From UBA7672 sp965279085 (GTDB lineage: Bacteria; Pseudomonadota; Alphaproteobacteria; Caulobacterales; Hyphomonadaceae): a stretch of 64,000 nucleotides of DNA. Below are positions 9,437-18,475 of this stretch, piece by piece; positions within the stretch are counted from its first letter, which is position 1, and each line of letters opens with the position of its first letter. Location of the stretch: contig OZ257149.1 in NCBI GenBank assembly GCA_965279085.1, positions 248,001 to 312,000 of the forward strand, in the 5' to 3' direction. The notes beneath the pieces are model-generated. The model was not told the origin of the DNA and ran no database searches. It worked only from the letters and a program-made list of their open reading frames with translations. The position numbers and the translations under genes are program-made.

Positions 9437-9820
9437 CTACGCCTGCTGAATCGCCGATCCGAACGCGATCAGATCGCCGTCCGGCCCAAGCACCGTGAAC
9501 TCTCGCTGCCCATATTCCTGATCGGTGGGCGGGCATACATGCCCGGGCGGCAGCTTATCCAGCTTCGGCTTCAGCTCCGCATAGAGCCCGTCGACATTCT
9601 CGACATCGACATAGCTGGTATACCGTCCCTCGCCCCGCGGCGGTAGCATCTCGTCCTGCACCATGCGGAACGCCGCCTTGTCGCGATGGACGTAGGCATA
9701 CCCGCCGCCCTCGAAGCCGACCGTGAACCCCAGCGTGTCACGGAAGAACGCCTTTGCCGCCTCGATATCCGGCACGCGCAGGAACGGAGTCACGTGATGC
9801 ATGAAGGGCATGGCGGACAT
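9437..9820 (-). CDS. VOC (glyoxalase/bleomycin-resistance) superfamily protein
   Basis: A 127-residue single-domain VOC protein. The paired beta-alpha-beta-beta-beta modules are visible: HVTPFLRVPDIEAAKAFFRDTLGF at the N-terminus (positions split here), YVDVENVDGLYAEL in the middle and REFTVLGPDGDLIAFG at the end. The closing Pro-Asp-Gly-aromatic pattern is a family hallmark. Members range from dioxygenases and glyoxalases to drug-binding proteins; metal ligands are not well enough conserved to say which. Start is uncertain among ATGs at 9820 and 9811. It is followed on the same strand by uvrA with about 40 bp between uvrA's stop and this gene. Confidence 0.85.
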   Translation of the reverse strand: MSAMPFMHHVTPFLRVPDIEAAKAFFRDTLGFTVGFEGGGYAYVHRDKAAFRMVQDEMLPPRGEGRYTSYVDVENVDGLYAELKPKLDKLPPGHVCPPTDQEYGQREFTVLGPDGDLIAFGSAIQQA

Positions 9821-9861
9821 CCCCAAAGGTTCGCCATCCTACAGCCTTTCAGACGATAGCT

Positions 9862-12819
9862 CTACTCAGCCGCCTGCTGAGCCGCCTTCTTCGCCTTGCC
9901 GCCAGCCTTCGCAGCCGCCGGCTTCGCATTCACGCGCTTTGCCTGCCGCTCGCGCCGCTCTGCCTGCCGCTTGAACGTCTCGATCAGGAACTTGCCCGTC
10001 CAGCTCTTCTTGTTCTTCGCGACGTCCTCCGGCGTGCCTACAGCCACGACTTCGCCGCCGCCATCGCCGCCATCCGGGCCCATGTCCACGATCCAGTCCG
10101 CCACCTTGATGACGTCCAGATTGTGCTCGATCACCACAATCGTGTTGCCCGCGTCGACCAGCTCCTGCAGCACCTCCATCAGCGTCCGCACATCGTCGAA
10201 GTGCAGGCCCGTCGTCGGCTCGTCGAGAATGTACATCGTTCGGCCGGTCGCCCGCTTCGACAGCTCTTTTGCCAACTTCACGCGCTGCGCTTCACCGCCC
10301 GAAAGCGTCGTCGCCTGCTGGCCGACCTTCACATACCCAAGGCCGACCCGCGCCAGCGTCTCCATCTTGCCGCGAATACCCGGGACGGCGCCGAAGAACA
10401 CACGCGCCTCTTCCACGGTCATGTCGAGCACGTCCGCAATCGACTTGCCCTTGTAGAGCACTTCCAGCGTCTCGCGGTTGTAGCGTTTGCCCTTGCAGAC
10501 ATCGCAGGTGACATACACGTCCGGCAGGAAGTGCATCTCGATCTTAACGACGCCGTCGCCCTGGCACGCCTCGCACCGTCCACCCTTCACGTTGAACGAG
10601 AAGCGGCCCGCCTGATACCCACGCGCCTTCGACTCGGGCAGGCCGGTATACCAGTCGCGGATTGGTCCGAACGCGCCTGTATACGTCGCCGGGTTGGACC
10701 GCGGCGTGCGCCCAATGGGCGACTGGTCGATGTCGATGATCTTGTCGAGATGCTCGATGCCCTCGATCTTCGTGTGCGCCGCCGGGCTGTCGCTCGCCCC
10801 GTTGAGCCGGCGCGCCAGCGCCTTGTACAGCGTCTCGATGATCAGCGTGGACTTGCCGCCGCCCGACACGCCCGTCACGCACGTGAACACACCCAGCGGA
10901 ATCTCCGCCGTCACGTTCTTCAGGTTGTTTCCGGTCGCGCCGATGACCTTGATCATCTTCTTCTTGTCGGTCCAGCGACGCTTCTCCGGAATCGCGATCT
11001 CTTCCTCGCCGGAGAGATACTTGCCCGTGATGCTCTTCGGGTTCGCCATCAGGTCTTCCGGCTTGCCGAACGCGATCACCTCGCCGCCGAGCACGCCCGC
11101 ATGCGGACCCATGTCGATCACATGGTCCGCCGAGAGGATCGCATCCTCGTCGTGCTCGACCACGATCACCGAATTGCCGAGATCGCGCAGGCGCCGCAGT
11201 GTCACGAGCAGCCGCTCGTTGTCCCGCTGGTGCAGGCCGATCGAAGGCTCGTCGAGCACGTAAAGCACGCCCGACAGTCCCGAGCCGATCTGTGACGCCA
11301 GACGAATGCGCTGGCTCTCGCCGCCCGACAGCGTGCCCGATCCGCGCGACAGCGTGAGGTATTCCAGGCCCACATCGTTCAGGAACTGCAGCCGGTCCCG
11401 GATCTCTTTCAGGATCCGCACCGCGATCTCGTTCTGCTTCTTGGTCAGCGTCTTCGGCAGCGCCTCGAACCAGTCGCGCGCCGCCTTGATCGACAGGCCG
11501 GCTGAGTCCGAGATCGTGTACTTGTTGAGCTTCACGCTCAGCGCTTCCGGCCGCAGGCGTTCACCCATGCAGGTCGGGCAGGGCGCCGCCGACTGGTAAC
11601 GCCCGATCTCCTCGCGCATCCACGCCGAATCCGTCTCGCGGAAGCGCCGCTCCAGATTGCCGACCACGCCTTCGAACGGCTTGGTCACTTCGTAACGCCG
11701 CATCCCGTCGTCGAAGACGAAGTCCACTTCCTCTTCGCCCGTGCCGTTGAGGATGATGTTCTGGATCTTCTCCGGCAGCTTGTTCCACGCCGTATCGACC
11801 GAGAACTTGTACTTCTTGGCCAGCGCCTTCAGCGTTTGCTCCTGCAGCGGCGAGGCAGACTTGCCCCACGGCGCAATCGCGCCCTCGCTCAGGCTTTTGT
11901 CCGTCTCCGGCACGACCAGAGCCGGGTCGATCTTCAGCTGCTCGCCCAGACCGTCGCAGGCCGGGCATGCGCCGAACGGGTTATTGAACGAGAACAGCCG
12001 CGGCTCGATCTCGGGAATCGTGAAGCCGGATACAGGGCAGGCGAACTTGGCCGAGAAGGTCAGCCGCTTCGGCTCCTTGCCCGATCCTTCCTTCTCCGCG
12101 AACTCCGCAACCGCGATGCCGTCCGCCAGTCCCAGCGCCGTCTCGAAGCTCTCAGCCAGCCGCTGTTCCATCCCCGCCTTGATAGCGATCCGGTCCACCA
12201 CGACGTCGATGTCGTGCTTCAACTTCTTGTCCAGCTTCGGCGGATCTTCGAGCTCGTAATACTCGCCATCCACCTTCACGCGCGCGAAGCCACGCTTCAG
12301 CAGGTCGGCGAACTCCTTGCGGTATTCGCCCTTCCGCCCGCGGATCATCGGCGCCAGCAGGTGGAACCGCGTCCCCTCGCCAAGCGCCATCGCCTTGTCG
12401 ACCATCTGCGACACGGTCTGCGCCTCGATCGGCAAGCCGGTCGCCGGCGAATACGGCACGCCCACCCGCGCCCACAGCAGGCGCATGTAGTCGTACACTT
12501 CCGTCACCGTGCCCACGGTCGAGCGCGGGTTGCGGCTGGTTGTCTTCTGCTCGATCGAGATCGCCGGCGAGAGCCCGTCGATGCGCTCCACATCAGGCTT
12601 CTGCATCAGCTCCAGGAACTGCCGCGCATATGCCGACAGCGACTCCACATAACGCCGCTGCCCCTCGGCATAGATCGTGTCGAACGCCAGCGAGGATTTG
12701 CCCGAACCGGACAGGCCGGTGATCACCACCAGCTCGTTCCGCGGAATATCCACGTCGATGTTCTTCAGATTGTGCTCGCGCGCGCCGCGCACGCGGATGG
12801 CGTTAGGCTCGGATGACAT
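9862..12819 (-). CDS. uvrA: Excinuclease ABC subunit A
   Basis: UvrA, 985 residues, is the damage-sensing ATPase of nucleotide excision repair and works as a dimer with UvrB. Both ABC ATPase halves are present: Walker [10 protein letters not shown] near residue 35 and GVSGGGKST near 650, each with an LSGGE(S/A)QR signature and a LDEP Walker B. The second zinc finger is complete ([16 protein letters not shown]). In the first finger the leading CPxC pair reads CPVSG, so one Cys is Ser, as I recall from other alphaproteobacteria, with CPACDGLG intact. The C-terminal 40 residues are a Lys/Ala-rich tail. A candidate LexA box lies 71 bp upstream of the start. Confidence 0.99.
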   Translation of the reverse strand: MSSEPNAIRVRGAREHNLKNIDVDIPRNELVVITGLSGSGKSSLAFDTIYAEGQRRYVESLSAYARQFLELMQKPDVERIDGLSPAISIEQKTTSRNPRSTVGTVTEVYDYMRLLWARVGVPYSPATGLPIEAQTVSQMVDKAMALGEGTRFHLLAPMIRGRKGEYRKEFADLLKRGFARVKVDGEYYELEDPPKLDKKLKHDIDVVVDRIAIKAGMEQRLAESFETALGLADGIAVAEFAEKEGSGKEPKRLTFSAKFACPVSGFTIPEIEPRLFSFNNPFGACPACDGLGEQLKIDPALVVPETDKSLSEGAIAPWGKSASPLQEQTLKALAKKYKFSVDTAWNKLPEKIQNIILNGTGEEEVDFVFDDGMRRYEVTKPFEGVVGNLERRFRETDSAWMREEIGRYQSAAPCPTCMGERLRPEALSVKLNKYTISDSAGLSIKAARDWFEALPKTLTKKQNEIAVRILKEIRDRLQFLNDVGLEYLTLSRGSGTLSGGESQRIRLASQIGSGLSGVLYVLDEPSIGLHQRDNERLLVTLRRLRDLGNSVIVVEHDEDAILSADHVIDMGPHAGVLGGEVIAFGKPEDLMANPKSITGKYLSGEEEIAIPEKRRWTDKKKMIKVIGATGNNLKNVTAEIPLGVFTCVTGVSGGGKSTLIIETLYKALARRLNGASDSPAAHTKIEGIEHLDKIIDIDQSPIGRTPRSNPATYTGAFGPIRDWYTGLPESKARGYQAGRFSFNVKGGRCEACQGDGVVKIEMHFLPDVYVTCDVCKGKRYNRETLEVLYKGKSIADVLDMTVEEARVFFGAVPGIRGKMETLARVGLGYVKVGQQATTLSGGEAQRVKLAKELSKRATGRTMYILDEPTTGLHFDDVRTLMEVLQELVDAGNTIVVIEHNLDVIKVADWIVDMGPDGGDGGGEVVAVGTPEDVAKNKKSWTGKFLIETFKRQAERRERQAKRVNAKPAAAKAGGKAKKAAQQAAE

Positions 12820-12889
12820 GTGCTAACCCGGGGAGCTTGGTTCGAAGTGTCTTGCCGATGGACGTGCGCTGAGTCGACTGGTCGGCCAA

Positions 12890-12904
12890 GAACATAACCG
12901 GAAC
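12890..12904 (-). promoter_or_regulatory. Candidate LexA (SOS) box upstream of uvrA
   Basis: The + strand reads GAACATAACCGGAAC; on the uvrA strand this is GTTC-N7-GTTC, the LexA operator of alphaproteobacteria. It lies about 70 bp before the uvrA start codon, and uvrA is a core LexA target in this class. An eight-base match is expected about once or twice in 64 kb by chance, so the position is what makes it convincing. The surrounding 12820-13122 interval is otherwise gene-free: it holds the uvrA promoter region and the leader of the small membrane-protein gene. Confidence 0.75.
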
Positions 12905-13122
12905 GACATCGGTTGTCGCCCCAATAAGAATTACGTTGGCAGCCGCACTTTCACCCGCCCGGCGAATATGGGCGGCTGGGCAGGTGGCGCAACCGCGTCA
13001 CTGAGTCATTGCTGACGGGGCAGTGGCAGCAGCCTGCGGAAGCTCCCGATGTACGTTTTCAGCGCGGACTGCCTGTTCAGGGCGATGTGCTGTAGCCTGC
13101 CTCTTCAAGAGGAGACCGGCCC

Positions 13123-13359
13123 ATGGGCGCAGCCTTCAATATCATCGGGCGCATTATCAGCACGCTGCTGGGAGTCCTCCTCATCGCGGGCGGCGTTATC
13201 TGGATACTCCAGGCGTTCGACATCGCCTTCAACGGACCCATGGGCGCCAGCGGTCAACAAAGCTTCATGGTCAACGACAAGCAGTGGGCCGGCTATGGCG
13301 CCATCGCGATCGTCATCGGCCTCGTGCAGGTCGCCTGGACCAATCTGCGCAAACGTTGA
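13123..13359 (+). CDS. Small membrane protein with two transmembrane segments
   Basis: A 78-residue protein with two hydrophobic helices (about residues 5-32 and 56-72) joined by a short polar loop. The first helix begins IIGRIISTLLGVLLIAGG and the C-terminus is basic (NLRKR). An AGGAGA ribosome binding site precedes the ATG. I do not recognise a named family; similar short proteins are common in Caulobacterales and are annotated as hypothetical. It is divergent from uvrA. Confidence 0.7.
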   Translation: MGAAFNIIGRIISTLLGVLLIAGGVIWILQAFDIAFNGPMGASGQQSFMVNDKQWAGYGAIAIVIGLVQVAWTNLRKR

Positions 13360-13432
13360 CCACCTGCGCATTTCCATCCTGAGACAACATGCGGAAATTG
13401 AACTGGCGCGAATCCTCCGCTAACTCGCGCGT

Positions 13433-13891
13433 ATGTCAGTTCGTCCCTTCCGCATCGGCCGCTCGAAAACCGGCCTCGGCATGTTCGCCACCGAGCGTAT
13501 CCCGAAGAACACCCGCATCTTCGAATACACTGGCCGGCTGATCACCAACGAAGCCGCCGAGAAACTGCGCGGGAAACCCCGCTACCTTTACGACCTGAAC
13601 AAGCGCTACACGCTCGACGGCTCTCCCCGCAGCAATATCGGCCGCTACGCCAACCACTCCTGCCGCCCCAACGCCAAGGACTACATCCACCACGGCCGCG
13701 TCTACGTGAAATCCCTCCGCGCCATCGAACCCGGCGAGGAGATCACCTACGACTACGGCAAGGAGTACTTCCGGGAGTTCATCGGCGCCGCGAACTGCCG
13801 CTGCCCGAAATGCACGGAGCGCCGCGCCCGCGAAACGGCTCCGAAAGCCGCCGCCGCGTCTCTCCGTACCGAAAAGAAGCGCAAGCGCTGA
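13433..13891 (+). CDS. SET-domain protein-lysine methyltransferase
   Basis: A 152-residue protein made of a SET domain and a short basic tail. Seen: the SAM-binding GLGMFA near residue 15, the pseudoknot motif YANHSCRPN near 75, the EITYDYG motif near 105, and a post-SET-like CRCPKC cysteine cluster near 128 that could bind zinc with the NHSC cysteine. SET enzymes transfer methyl groups from S-adenosylmethionine to lysines. Bacterial members of this small type have few known targets. The C-terminal 25 residues are Lys/Arg/Ala-rich and might contact nucleic acid, which is inference. No clear ribosome binding site precedes the ATG. Confidence 0.9.
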   Translation: MSVRPFRIGRSKTGLGMFATERIPKNTRIFEYTGRLITNEAAEKLRGKPRYLYDLNKRYTLDGSPRSNIGRYANHSCRPNAKDYIHHGRVYVKSLRAIEPGEEITYDYGKEYFREFIGAANCRCPKCTERRARETAPKAAAASLRTEKKRKR

Positions 13892-13943
13892 TCCTTCAAA
13901 ACGAGCCGCCCGAAGGAGCTTGACTCCGCGCCTAACATGTAAT

Positions 13944-13957
13944 CATGTAATTACATG
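13944..13957. promoter_or_regulatory. 14-bp perfect palindrome overlapping the arsR-type start codon, candidate autoregulatory operator
   Basis: CATGTAATTACATG is a perfect palindrome, and ATGTAAT occurs again immediately upstream (13937-13943), giving two half-site copies eight bases apart. The palindrome overlaps the ATG at 13955 of the ArsR-like regulator. ArsR-family repressors bind AT-rich inverted repeats at their own promoters, so this is a good candidate operator. The overlap means either that the transcript is nearly leaderless or that translation begins at the second ATG at 13973. Confidence 0.6.
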
Positions 13958-14311
13958 TCTACCGAAGATGACATGAGCGCCGTCTTCCACGCGCTCGCCC
14001 ACGAGACGCGGCGGAAGATCATGGATGTGCTGAAAGGCCGTCCCGGCATCGGCGTGGGGGAGCTGGCGCACGAGTTCGACGTTACCCGCATCGCGGTGAT
14101 GAACCACCTCGCCGTGCTCGAGGACGCCGGCCTCGTCGTCTCGGAGAAGGATGGCCGCACGCGCCGCCTCTATCTCAACGCCGCGCCCATCCAGATGATC
14201 AACGACCGCTGGCTCGACGATTACTCCGGCCACTGGGCGCGCAAACTCACCGGCATCAAATACGCGGCGGAGGCTGCCGCCGCGAAAGCAAAAAGGGGAC
14301 AGGGCAAATGA
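13955..14311 (+). CDS. ArsR-family winged-helix transcriptional regulator
   Basis: A 118-residue helix-turn-helix regulator. The pattern HALAHETRRKIMDVL, GVGELAHEFDVTRIAVMNHLAVLEDAGLV (recognition helix region about residues 45-65) and the wing with GRTRRLYLN are typical of the ArsR branch that is paired with SRPBCC/AHSA1 proteins. No metal-binding Cys cluster is present, so metal sensing is unlikely. Its last four bases (ATGA) overlap the start of the SRPBCC gene, so the two are translationally coupled. The start could instead be the ATG at 13973. Confidence 0.9.
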   Translation: MSTEDDMSAVFHALAHETRRKIMDVLKGRPGIGVGELAHEFDVTRIAVMNHLAVLEDAGLVVSEKDGRTRRLYLNAAPIQMINDRWLDDYSGHWARKLTGIKYAAEAAAAKAKRGQGK

Positions 14312-14832
14312 GCAACGATCCGAAAAAGCAGGTCTACAAGACCGTCATCAACGCGCCGATCGAAGTCGTCTGGAACACGCTCGTCAAAACCGACGAGGTG
14401 CTCCCTTTCTTCTTCGGCGCCGTCTGCGAGACCAAGGATGGCCTCAAGCCCGGCCGCCCTATGCGCATGGTCACCAAGGACCGCAAGTTCGCCAGCGTCG
14501 TCGGCGAGGTCCTCGAATTCTCCCCGCCGCACCGCTACTCGCACACCATGGCCTTCACCGCCTACGAGGGCGAGGCGCCGTCCACCGTCACCTACGAACT
14601 GAAGGCAGTCCCCGGCGGCACCGAATTCTCGCTGATCACCACCAACGTCCCCGCAGGCACGAAGACCGAGAAGTCCATGGCCCAGGGCGGCCCCTTCATC
14701 ATCCAGAACCTCAAGAGCCTGGCGGAGACGGGCAAGCCCGCCTTCTCCGGCAAGATGGTCGGCGTCGTGAACGCGCTCACCGGCTTTATGACGCCAAAGG
14801 CCTGCCGCATCGAGAACTGGCCGCTCAAATGA
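14308..14832 (+). CDS. SRPBCC/AHSA1-like lipid-binding-fold protein
   Basis: A 174-residue cytoplasmic protein with the START/SRPBCC fold: VYKTVINAPIEVVWNTLVKTDEV opens the domain (positions 5-30), and TYELKAVPGGTEFSL and a long C-terminal helix close it. The AHSA1 branch shares a fold with the C-terminal domain of the Hsp90 activator Aha1, but bacterial members are of unknown ligand. It is preceded by its ArsR-type regulator with a 4-base overlap, a widespread pair in bacteria. Confidence 0.88.
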   Translation: MSNDPKKQVYKTVINAPIEVVWNTLVKTDEVLPFFFGAVCETKDGLKPGRPMRMVTKDRKFASVVGEVLEFSPPHRYSHTMAFTAYEGEAPSTVTYELKAVPGGTEFSLITTNVPAGTKTEKSMAQGGPFIIQNLKSLAETGKPAFSGKMVGVVNALTGFMTPKACRIENWPLK

Positions 14833-14843
14833 CACATGCGGAA

Positions 14844-14868
14844 ACGCCGCCCCCGCGAGGGGACGGCG
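14844..14868 (-). terminator. Hairpin between convergent genes, possible terminator
   Basis: A GC-rich hairpin (CGCCGCCCCC / GGGGACGGCG with one mismatch and a GCGA-type loop) lies between the convergent SRPBCC and glycine-zipper genes. On the minus strand it is followed by a short GTTTCC, so as a rho-independent terminator it is weak. Confidence 0.45.
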
Positions 14869-14897
14869 CTCCAGTCGAATTCTCTGCGATCAACGCT

Positions 14898-15308
14898 TCA
14901 GCAGCGGTGATCCTTCTTGGCGAGCTGGCGACCCGCCAGCACGCCGCCAACGCCGCCAATCACGGCGCCTTCGGATTTCGCGCCATCGCCAGCCACCTGG
15001 CTGCCGACAACCGCGCCCAGCACGCCGCCCGTGATGGCGCCACGGTTCGAGGCCGCCTGCCGGTCACGCTCGCATTGGGCTTTCGCTTCAGCGGCGCGCA
15101 CCCGCGCTTCGGCGGCGTCCGCGCGATCTTCAGCCGCCCGCGCATTTGCGGAGGCGACTTCGAGCTTGGACGAACCATCATCGCGGCCGGAATCCAGCGA
15201 GGCGATTTCCGCGTTGCCGGGCGAGTTGTTCGCCATCGTCATGCCCACAGGCACACCGATCGCAAGGGCCGTCGCGGCGGCAGCGCCAATCAGGACGAGC
15301 TTGTTCAT
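14898..15308 (-). CDS. Glycine-zipper envelope protein
   Basis: A 136-residue protein. An N-terminal hydrophobic segment (about residues 3-26) acts as a signal or anchor. A Glu/Ala/Arg-rich helical stretch (residues ~48-85), likely coiled coil, follows. The C-terminal part has the glycine-zipper pattern GAITGGVLGAVVGSQVAG and GAVIGGVGGVLAGRQ, like the 2TM glycine-zipper domain of outer-membrane lipoproteins such as SlyB. No lipobox is evident. GGAGAAGG sits just before the ATG. Role unknown, probably envelope stability. Confidence 0.8.
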   Translation of the reverse strand: MNKLVLIGAAAATALAIGVPVGMTMANNSPGNAEIASLDSGRDDGSSKLEVASANARAAEDRADAAEARVRAAEAKAQCERDRQAASNRGAITGGVLGAVVGSQVAGDGAKSEGAVIGGVGGVLAGRQLAKKDHRC

Positions 15309-15443
15309 GACCTTCTCCAGTTCGGTTTAGTCACGGTAGGAATGATCATGGAGCAGGTCGGTTCCATTTCCCGTAGGTCAACCAAACAAGGCAGAACGGC
15401 GGCACAGTTAACGTCCGTACACGTTCAATAGAGGGGACACTCC

Positions 15444-16004
15444 ATGGCCACACCCGAACAGCAGACCGAAAGCATGATCGCGAACCTGCCGAAGACCACC
15501 GGCAAGTCGCTCGCCGACTGGCTCAAGATCGTGACGAAGTCGAAGCTCACGAAGCACGGAGAGATCGTGAAGATGCTGAAGGCCGATCACGGCATCGGCC
15601 ACGGCTTCGCGAACCTCATCGCGCACAAAGCGCTCGCGTCCGACGCCGGCAGTCACGACGGCGAGGATCTCGTTGCCGCGCAATACGCCGGCGCGAAGGC
15701 CGCGCTGAAGCCGGTCTACGACAAGCTCGCCGCCATGATCGAAGGCTTCGGCAAGGACGTGGAGTTCTCTCCGAAGAAAGCCTACGTCTCCCTCCGCCGC
15801 TCGAAGCAGTTCGGTCTGATCCAGCCTTCCACGGCCACGCGCCTCGACCTGGGCCTCAATCTCAAGGGCGTCGAACCCAAGGGCCGCCTCGAAGCCTCCG
15901 GCTCCTTCAACGCCATGTGCACCCACCGCGTCCGCCTCGAGAAAGCATCCGACGTCGACGCCGAAGTGAAGGCCTGGCTCAAGAAAGCCTACGACGCAGC
16001 CTGA
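15444..16004 (+). CDS. DUF4287 / DUF5655-like protein
   Basis: A 186-residue soluble protein. The N-terminal half (TTGKSLADWLKIV, LKADHGIGHGFANLIAHKAL) matches the DUF4287 pattern. The C-terminal half (VEFSPKKAYVSLRRSKQFGLIQPST, then RLDLGLNLKG) matches DUF5655. The two domains often occur together in stand-alone bacterial proteins and their function is unknown. GAGGGGACACTCC ends just before the ATG and includes a good ribosome binding site. Confidence 0.85.
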   Translation: MATPEQQTESMIANLPKTTGKSLADWLKIVTKSKLTKHGEIVKMLKADHGIGHGFANLIAHKALASDAGSHDGEDLVAAQYAGAKAALKPVYDKLAAMIEGFGKDVEFSPKKAYVSLRRSKQFGLIQPSTATRLDLGLNLKGVEPKGRLEASGSFNAMCTHRVRLEKASDVDAEVKAWLKKAYDAA

Positions 16005-16061
16005 CGGTGGACGGTCACGCCGCGCCCGCCTAGCATCCCGTCTCTGCTTCGGGAGGGCGGG

Positions 16062-16541
16062 ATGAAACGCATCGTAATGGCGCTGGCAGCTTTCGCGGCA
16101 CTGTCTGCGGCCGGCGCAAACGCCCAGACCGCCTCACGCGACCAGTTCCTGATCGGCAACTGGACGTGCCAGGTCGAAGGCGCCGACATCGAGTTCGACG
16201 AGGTGACGACGCGGTTTGACCCCGGCGGTCCGATGGAGCTGCGCTTCCACGCCACCATCAGCGAGGTCGCGCTTGCCTTCACGCTCTTCGGCACATGGAC
16301 CTACGACACTCCAGGCGACCGGTTCAGCCAGACGATCTCCAACGCGCGTATCAGCGACATTGTGGTCAGCGGTGAGCCGATGACACGGGCGCAGTATCCC
16401 GGCGGCGAGGCAGCCGTGCAGGGTATCGAGCAGGAGTTCATGGATATCTACGCCAGCTCGCCGCTCACTTTCACGACTGTCACGGCGACAGAACTGCTCA
16501 TCACCGACATCGAAGGCGACACCATCGACTGCGGGCGCTGA
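16062..16541 (+). CDS. Exported protein of unknown function
   Basis: A 159-residue protein with a signal peptide (MKRIVMALAAFAALSAAG, cleavage likely after NAQ at about 22). The mature part opens LIGNWTCQVEG, a phrase seen at the start of lipocalin-like and related secreted beta-rich domains, and contains only two Cys (TWCQ-type position near 34 and DCGR at the C-terminus) that could form a disulfide. I do not recognise the family. GGGAGGGCGGG lies just before the ATG. Confidence 0.7.
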   Translation: MKRIVMALAAFAALSAAGANAQTASRDQFLIGNWTCQVEGADIEFDEVTTRFDPGGPMELRFHATISEVALAFTLFGTWTYDTPGDRFSQTISNARISDIVVSGEPMTRAQYPGGEAAVQGIEQEFMDIYASSPLTFTTVTATELLITDIEGDTIDCGR

Positions 16542-16892
16542 GGGCTGGGGTTCTCGGGAGAGACCACAGCCCCCGCCCACCTCCGCTCGGGGGCTCAGGA
16601 TTGCGCCCGGGGCTGGGGCATCCTGCAAAGCAGAGGGCAGGGCGAGGGCCGGTCTTGATGAGAGTTTTACCTTGCGTTGGCGTCCGTTCTGTGAAAGAAC
16701 AAAGAGCGAACATGCGCAAGCGATTTCAGCCACCAACTTGTGGACGCCGCGATGGCTCCACAGCTTGGTGCGGTGAACGCAGTGTCTGCGTGTCGCGTGG
16801 AGTGGCGGGCGGCCCTAGGGTGCCCGTCCTGTGTCAGGAACCGGAGCGGTACGCGAAAGGCGGCCGGGGCCGGAGTGTAAACGGAGACGACA
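16542..16892. other. Leader region of ssb, 351 bp without a gene
   Basis: No convincing coding frame. It contains the candidate LexA box described separately and, further upstream, a C/G-rich stretch of imperfect hairpins (about 16565-16620). The long leader between the LexA box and the ssb start suggests an extended 5' untranslated region or a second promoter; neither can be resolved by eye. Confidence 0.6.
16697..16711. promoter_or_regulatory. Candidate LexA (SOS) box upstream of ssb
   Basis: GAACAAAGAGCGAAC is GAAC-N7-GAAC, the reverse complement of the alphaproteobacterial GTTC-N7-GTTC operator. It lies 181 bp before the ssb start codon, farther than usual, and is oriented opposite to the gene. 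ssb is an SOS gene in several alphaproteobacteria. The same site type precedes uvrA about 3.8 kb away. Confidence 0.6.
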
Positions 16893-17390
16893 ATGGCCGG
16901 ATCGGTCAACAAGGTGATCCTCATCGGCAATCTGGGCCGGGATCCCGAAATCAAGCAGCTCCCCTCGGGCTCTTCTCTCGCCAACCTCTCGATCGCAACG
17001 TCTGAAACATGGCGCGACAAGGCATCGGGCGAGCGCAAGGAAAAGACCGAGTGGCATCGTGTCGTCGTCTTCAACGAAGGCCTCGTCCGCATCGTCGAGC
17101 AGTACCTGAAGAAGGGCTCGAAGGTTTACATCGAAGGCGCCCTCGAAACCCGCAAATGGCAGGACAAGGACGGCAACGACAAATACTCGACCGAGGTCGT
17201 GCTGCGTAACTTCAACGCCTCGCTCACCATGCTCGACGGCAAGGGCGATGGCCCGGGCGCCGGCAGTGGCGGCGACTACAACCAGGACCGCGCCCCCGCG
17301 CGCGGCGCCGGCCCCAAAGGCAAAGGCGGCAAGGGCGCCCAGGAAGACTTCTCCCGCGGCCCCGACTTCGACGACGAGATCCCGTTCTAG
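16893..17390 (+). CDS. ssb: Single-stranded DNA-binding protein
   Basis: SSB, 165 residues, coats single-stranded DNA as a tetramer during replication, recombination and repair. The OB fold is seen from [15 protein letters not shown] to about residue 112 ([34 protein letters not shown]). A Gly/Pro/Ala-rich linker then leads to the acidic tip DDEIPF, the docking site for partner proteins. Divergent-side neighbour uvrA is separated by seven genes, whereas in rhizobia the two genes are adjacent and share an SOS promoter. A strong terminator follows. Confidence 0.98.
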   Translation: MAGSVNKVILIGNLGRDPEIKQLPSGSSLANLSIATSETWRDKASGERKEKTEWHRVVVFNEGLVRIVEQYLKKGSKVYIEGALETRKWQDKDGNDKYSTEVVLRNFNASLTMLDGKGDGPGAGSGGDYNQDRAPARGAGPKGKGGKGAQEDFSRGPDFDDEIPF

Positions 17391-17434
17391 AAATCGGTCG
17401 CGCCTGCATCCGCAGGACGCACGCTCACCAAAGC

Positions 17435-17467
17435 AAAGGCCCGCTCCCCGAGCGGGCCTTTCGCTTT
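17435..17467 (+). terminator. Rho-independent terminator of ssb
   Basis: A perfect 12-bp stem AAAGGCCCGCTC / GAGCGGGCCTTT with a CCC loop, followed by TTTCGCTTT, 44 bp after the ssb stop codon. Confidence 0.9.
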
Positions 17468-18441
17468 CCTGGACCGCGGAGCGCCTGTCCGGCAGTCGCC
17501 GAGCCAGCCGCGAGTTCCTGCCGCCCCCACCGTCTCGGCGCTACGCGCCGATCCACCTTCCCCAGTCCTTCGGACTGGAGGAGGAAATCCGAACGTCGAA
17601 CCAGAGCCGGCGTCTTTTCTCCCCCGTGCGTAGCGCGGGGGAGGTGAATTGCGCGCTCTTGCGCGCAGGACGGCAGGGGCAGCCTCAACTGTAGGAAACG
17701 GCTGTATCCAGACTGTAGGATGCAGGAAAAACATCCCGCCAGAAATCAGCGCGCTAGCTCCTGGAAATGTAGGACGCAGCTGTTTTATTTCAGCCGGGCC
17801 TCCGGCCGGGCGCATAATGCCGCCCATGACACAGGCACGAACCCGCGCAAATGAGGTAGGCTCTCCCTCGCCAAGTCAGCTCTCGCTGACAGCGATGCTG
17901 CGCGCGTTCGTCGAGCTTGTGCTCCACGCCGCCTCAACCCTTTGGATGCGCTGGTGCTGTCTCTCCCGTGATTGGCACGCGGGCGAAGCAGCAACGGCTC
18001 TGCCCGAAGCGACGAGCGGCATTCAACCACAGGAGGTCCAACCGGACCGCCGGGCTCCCGCCCGGCTCTCAGCGCATCGCGCCGAAACCACGCTAACCCT
18101 CATGGTGAGCGGCACGCGAAGCGTGCGCTCGGTTTATCCTGAGCTTGTCGAAGGATCGAACCAAGAGGGCGGGCTTACTGCACTCCGCAGCGAGCCCCTT
18201 GGAAGCGGACCCAAGGTCCGCGTTCCCCGCGAAGGCGGGGATCCAGCAATCACCTCGCCACTTGTCCCGACCTGCAGGTGCAGCCACACGGCAGAAAAAG
18301 CCGCGTCGCCCGCACTGGACCCCCGCCTTCGCGGGGGACACGGACGAGAGAGTCTGAGGACAAACTCAGCGCCCGCCTAAGCGGCGCGCACAAATCCCAA
18401 ATCAGAAAACCCGCCCACCAGCGGGAACGCACCCGCATGCC

Positions 18442-18475
18442 TAAAAACGAAAAGGCCGCCCTTGCGGACGGCCTT
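18442..18475 (-). terminator. Rho-independent terminator of the M23 peptidase-bactofilin operon
   Basis: On the minus strand the stem AAAGGCCG/CGGCCTTT with an inner GC extension is followed by TCGTTTTTAG, 25 bp after the bactofilin stop codon. Confidence 0.85.

Noticed and set aside
17649..18380. A 243-codon open frame downstream of ssb
   Set aside because: It only translates palindromic repeats (for example the YPELVEG and RLRGGH phrases typical of dispersed repeats); no domain and no ribosome binding site.
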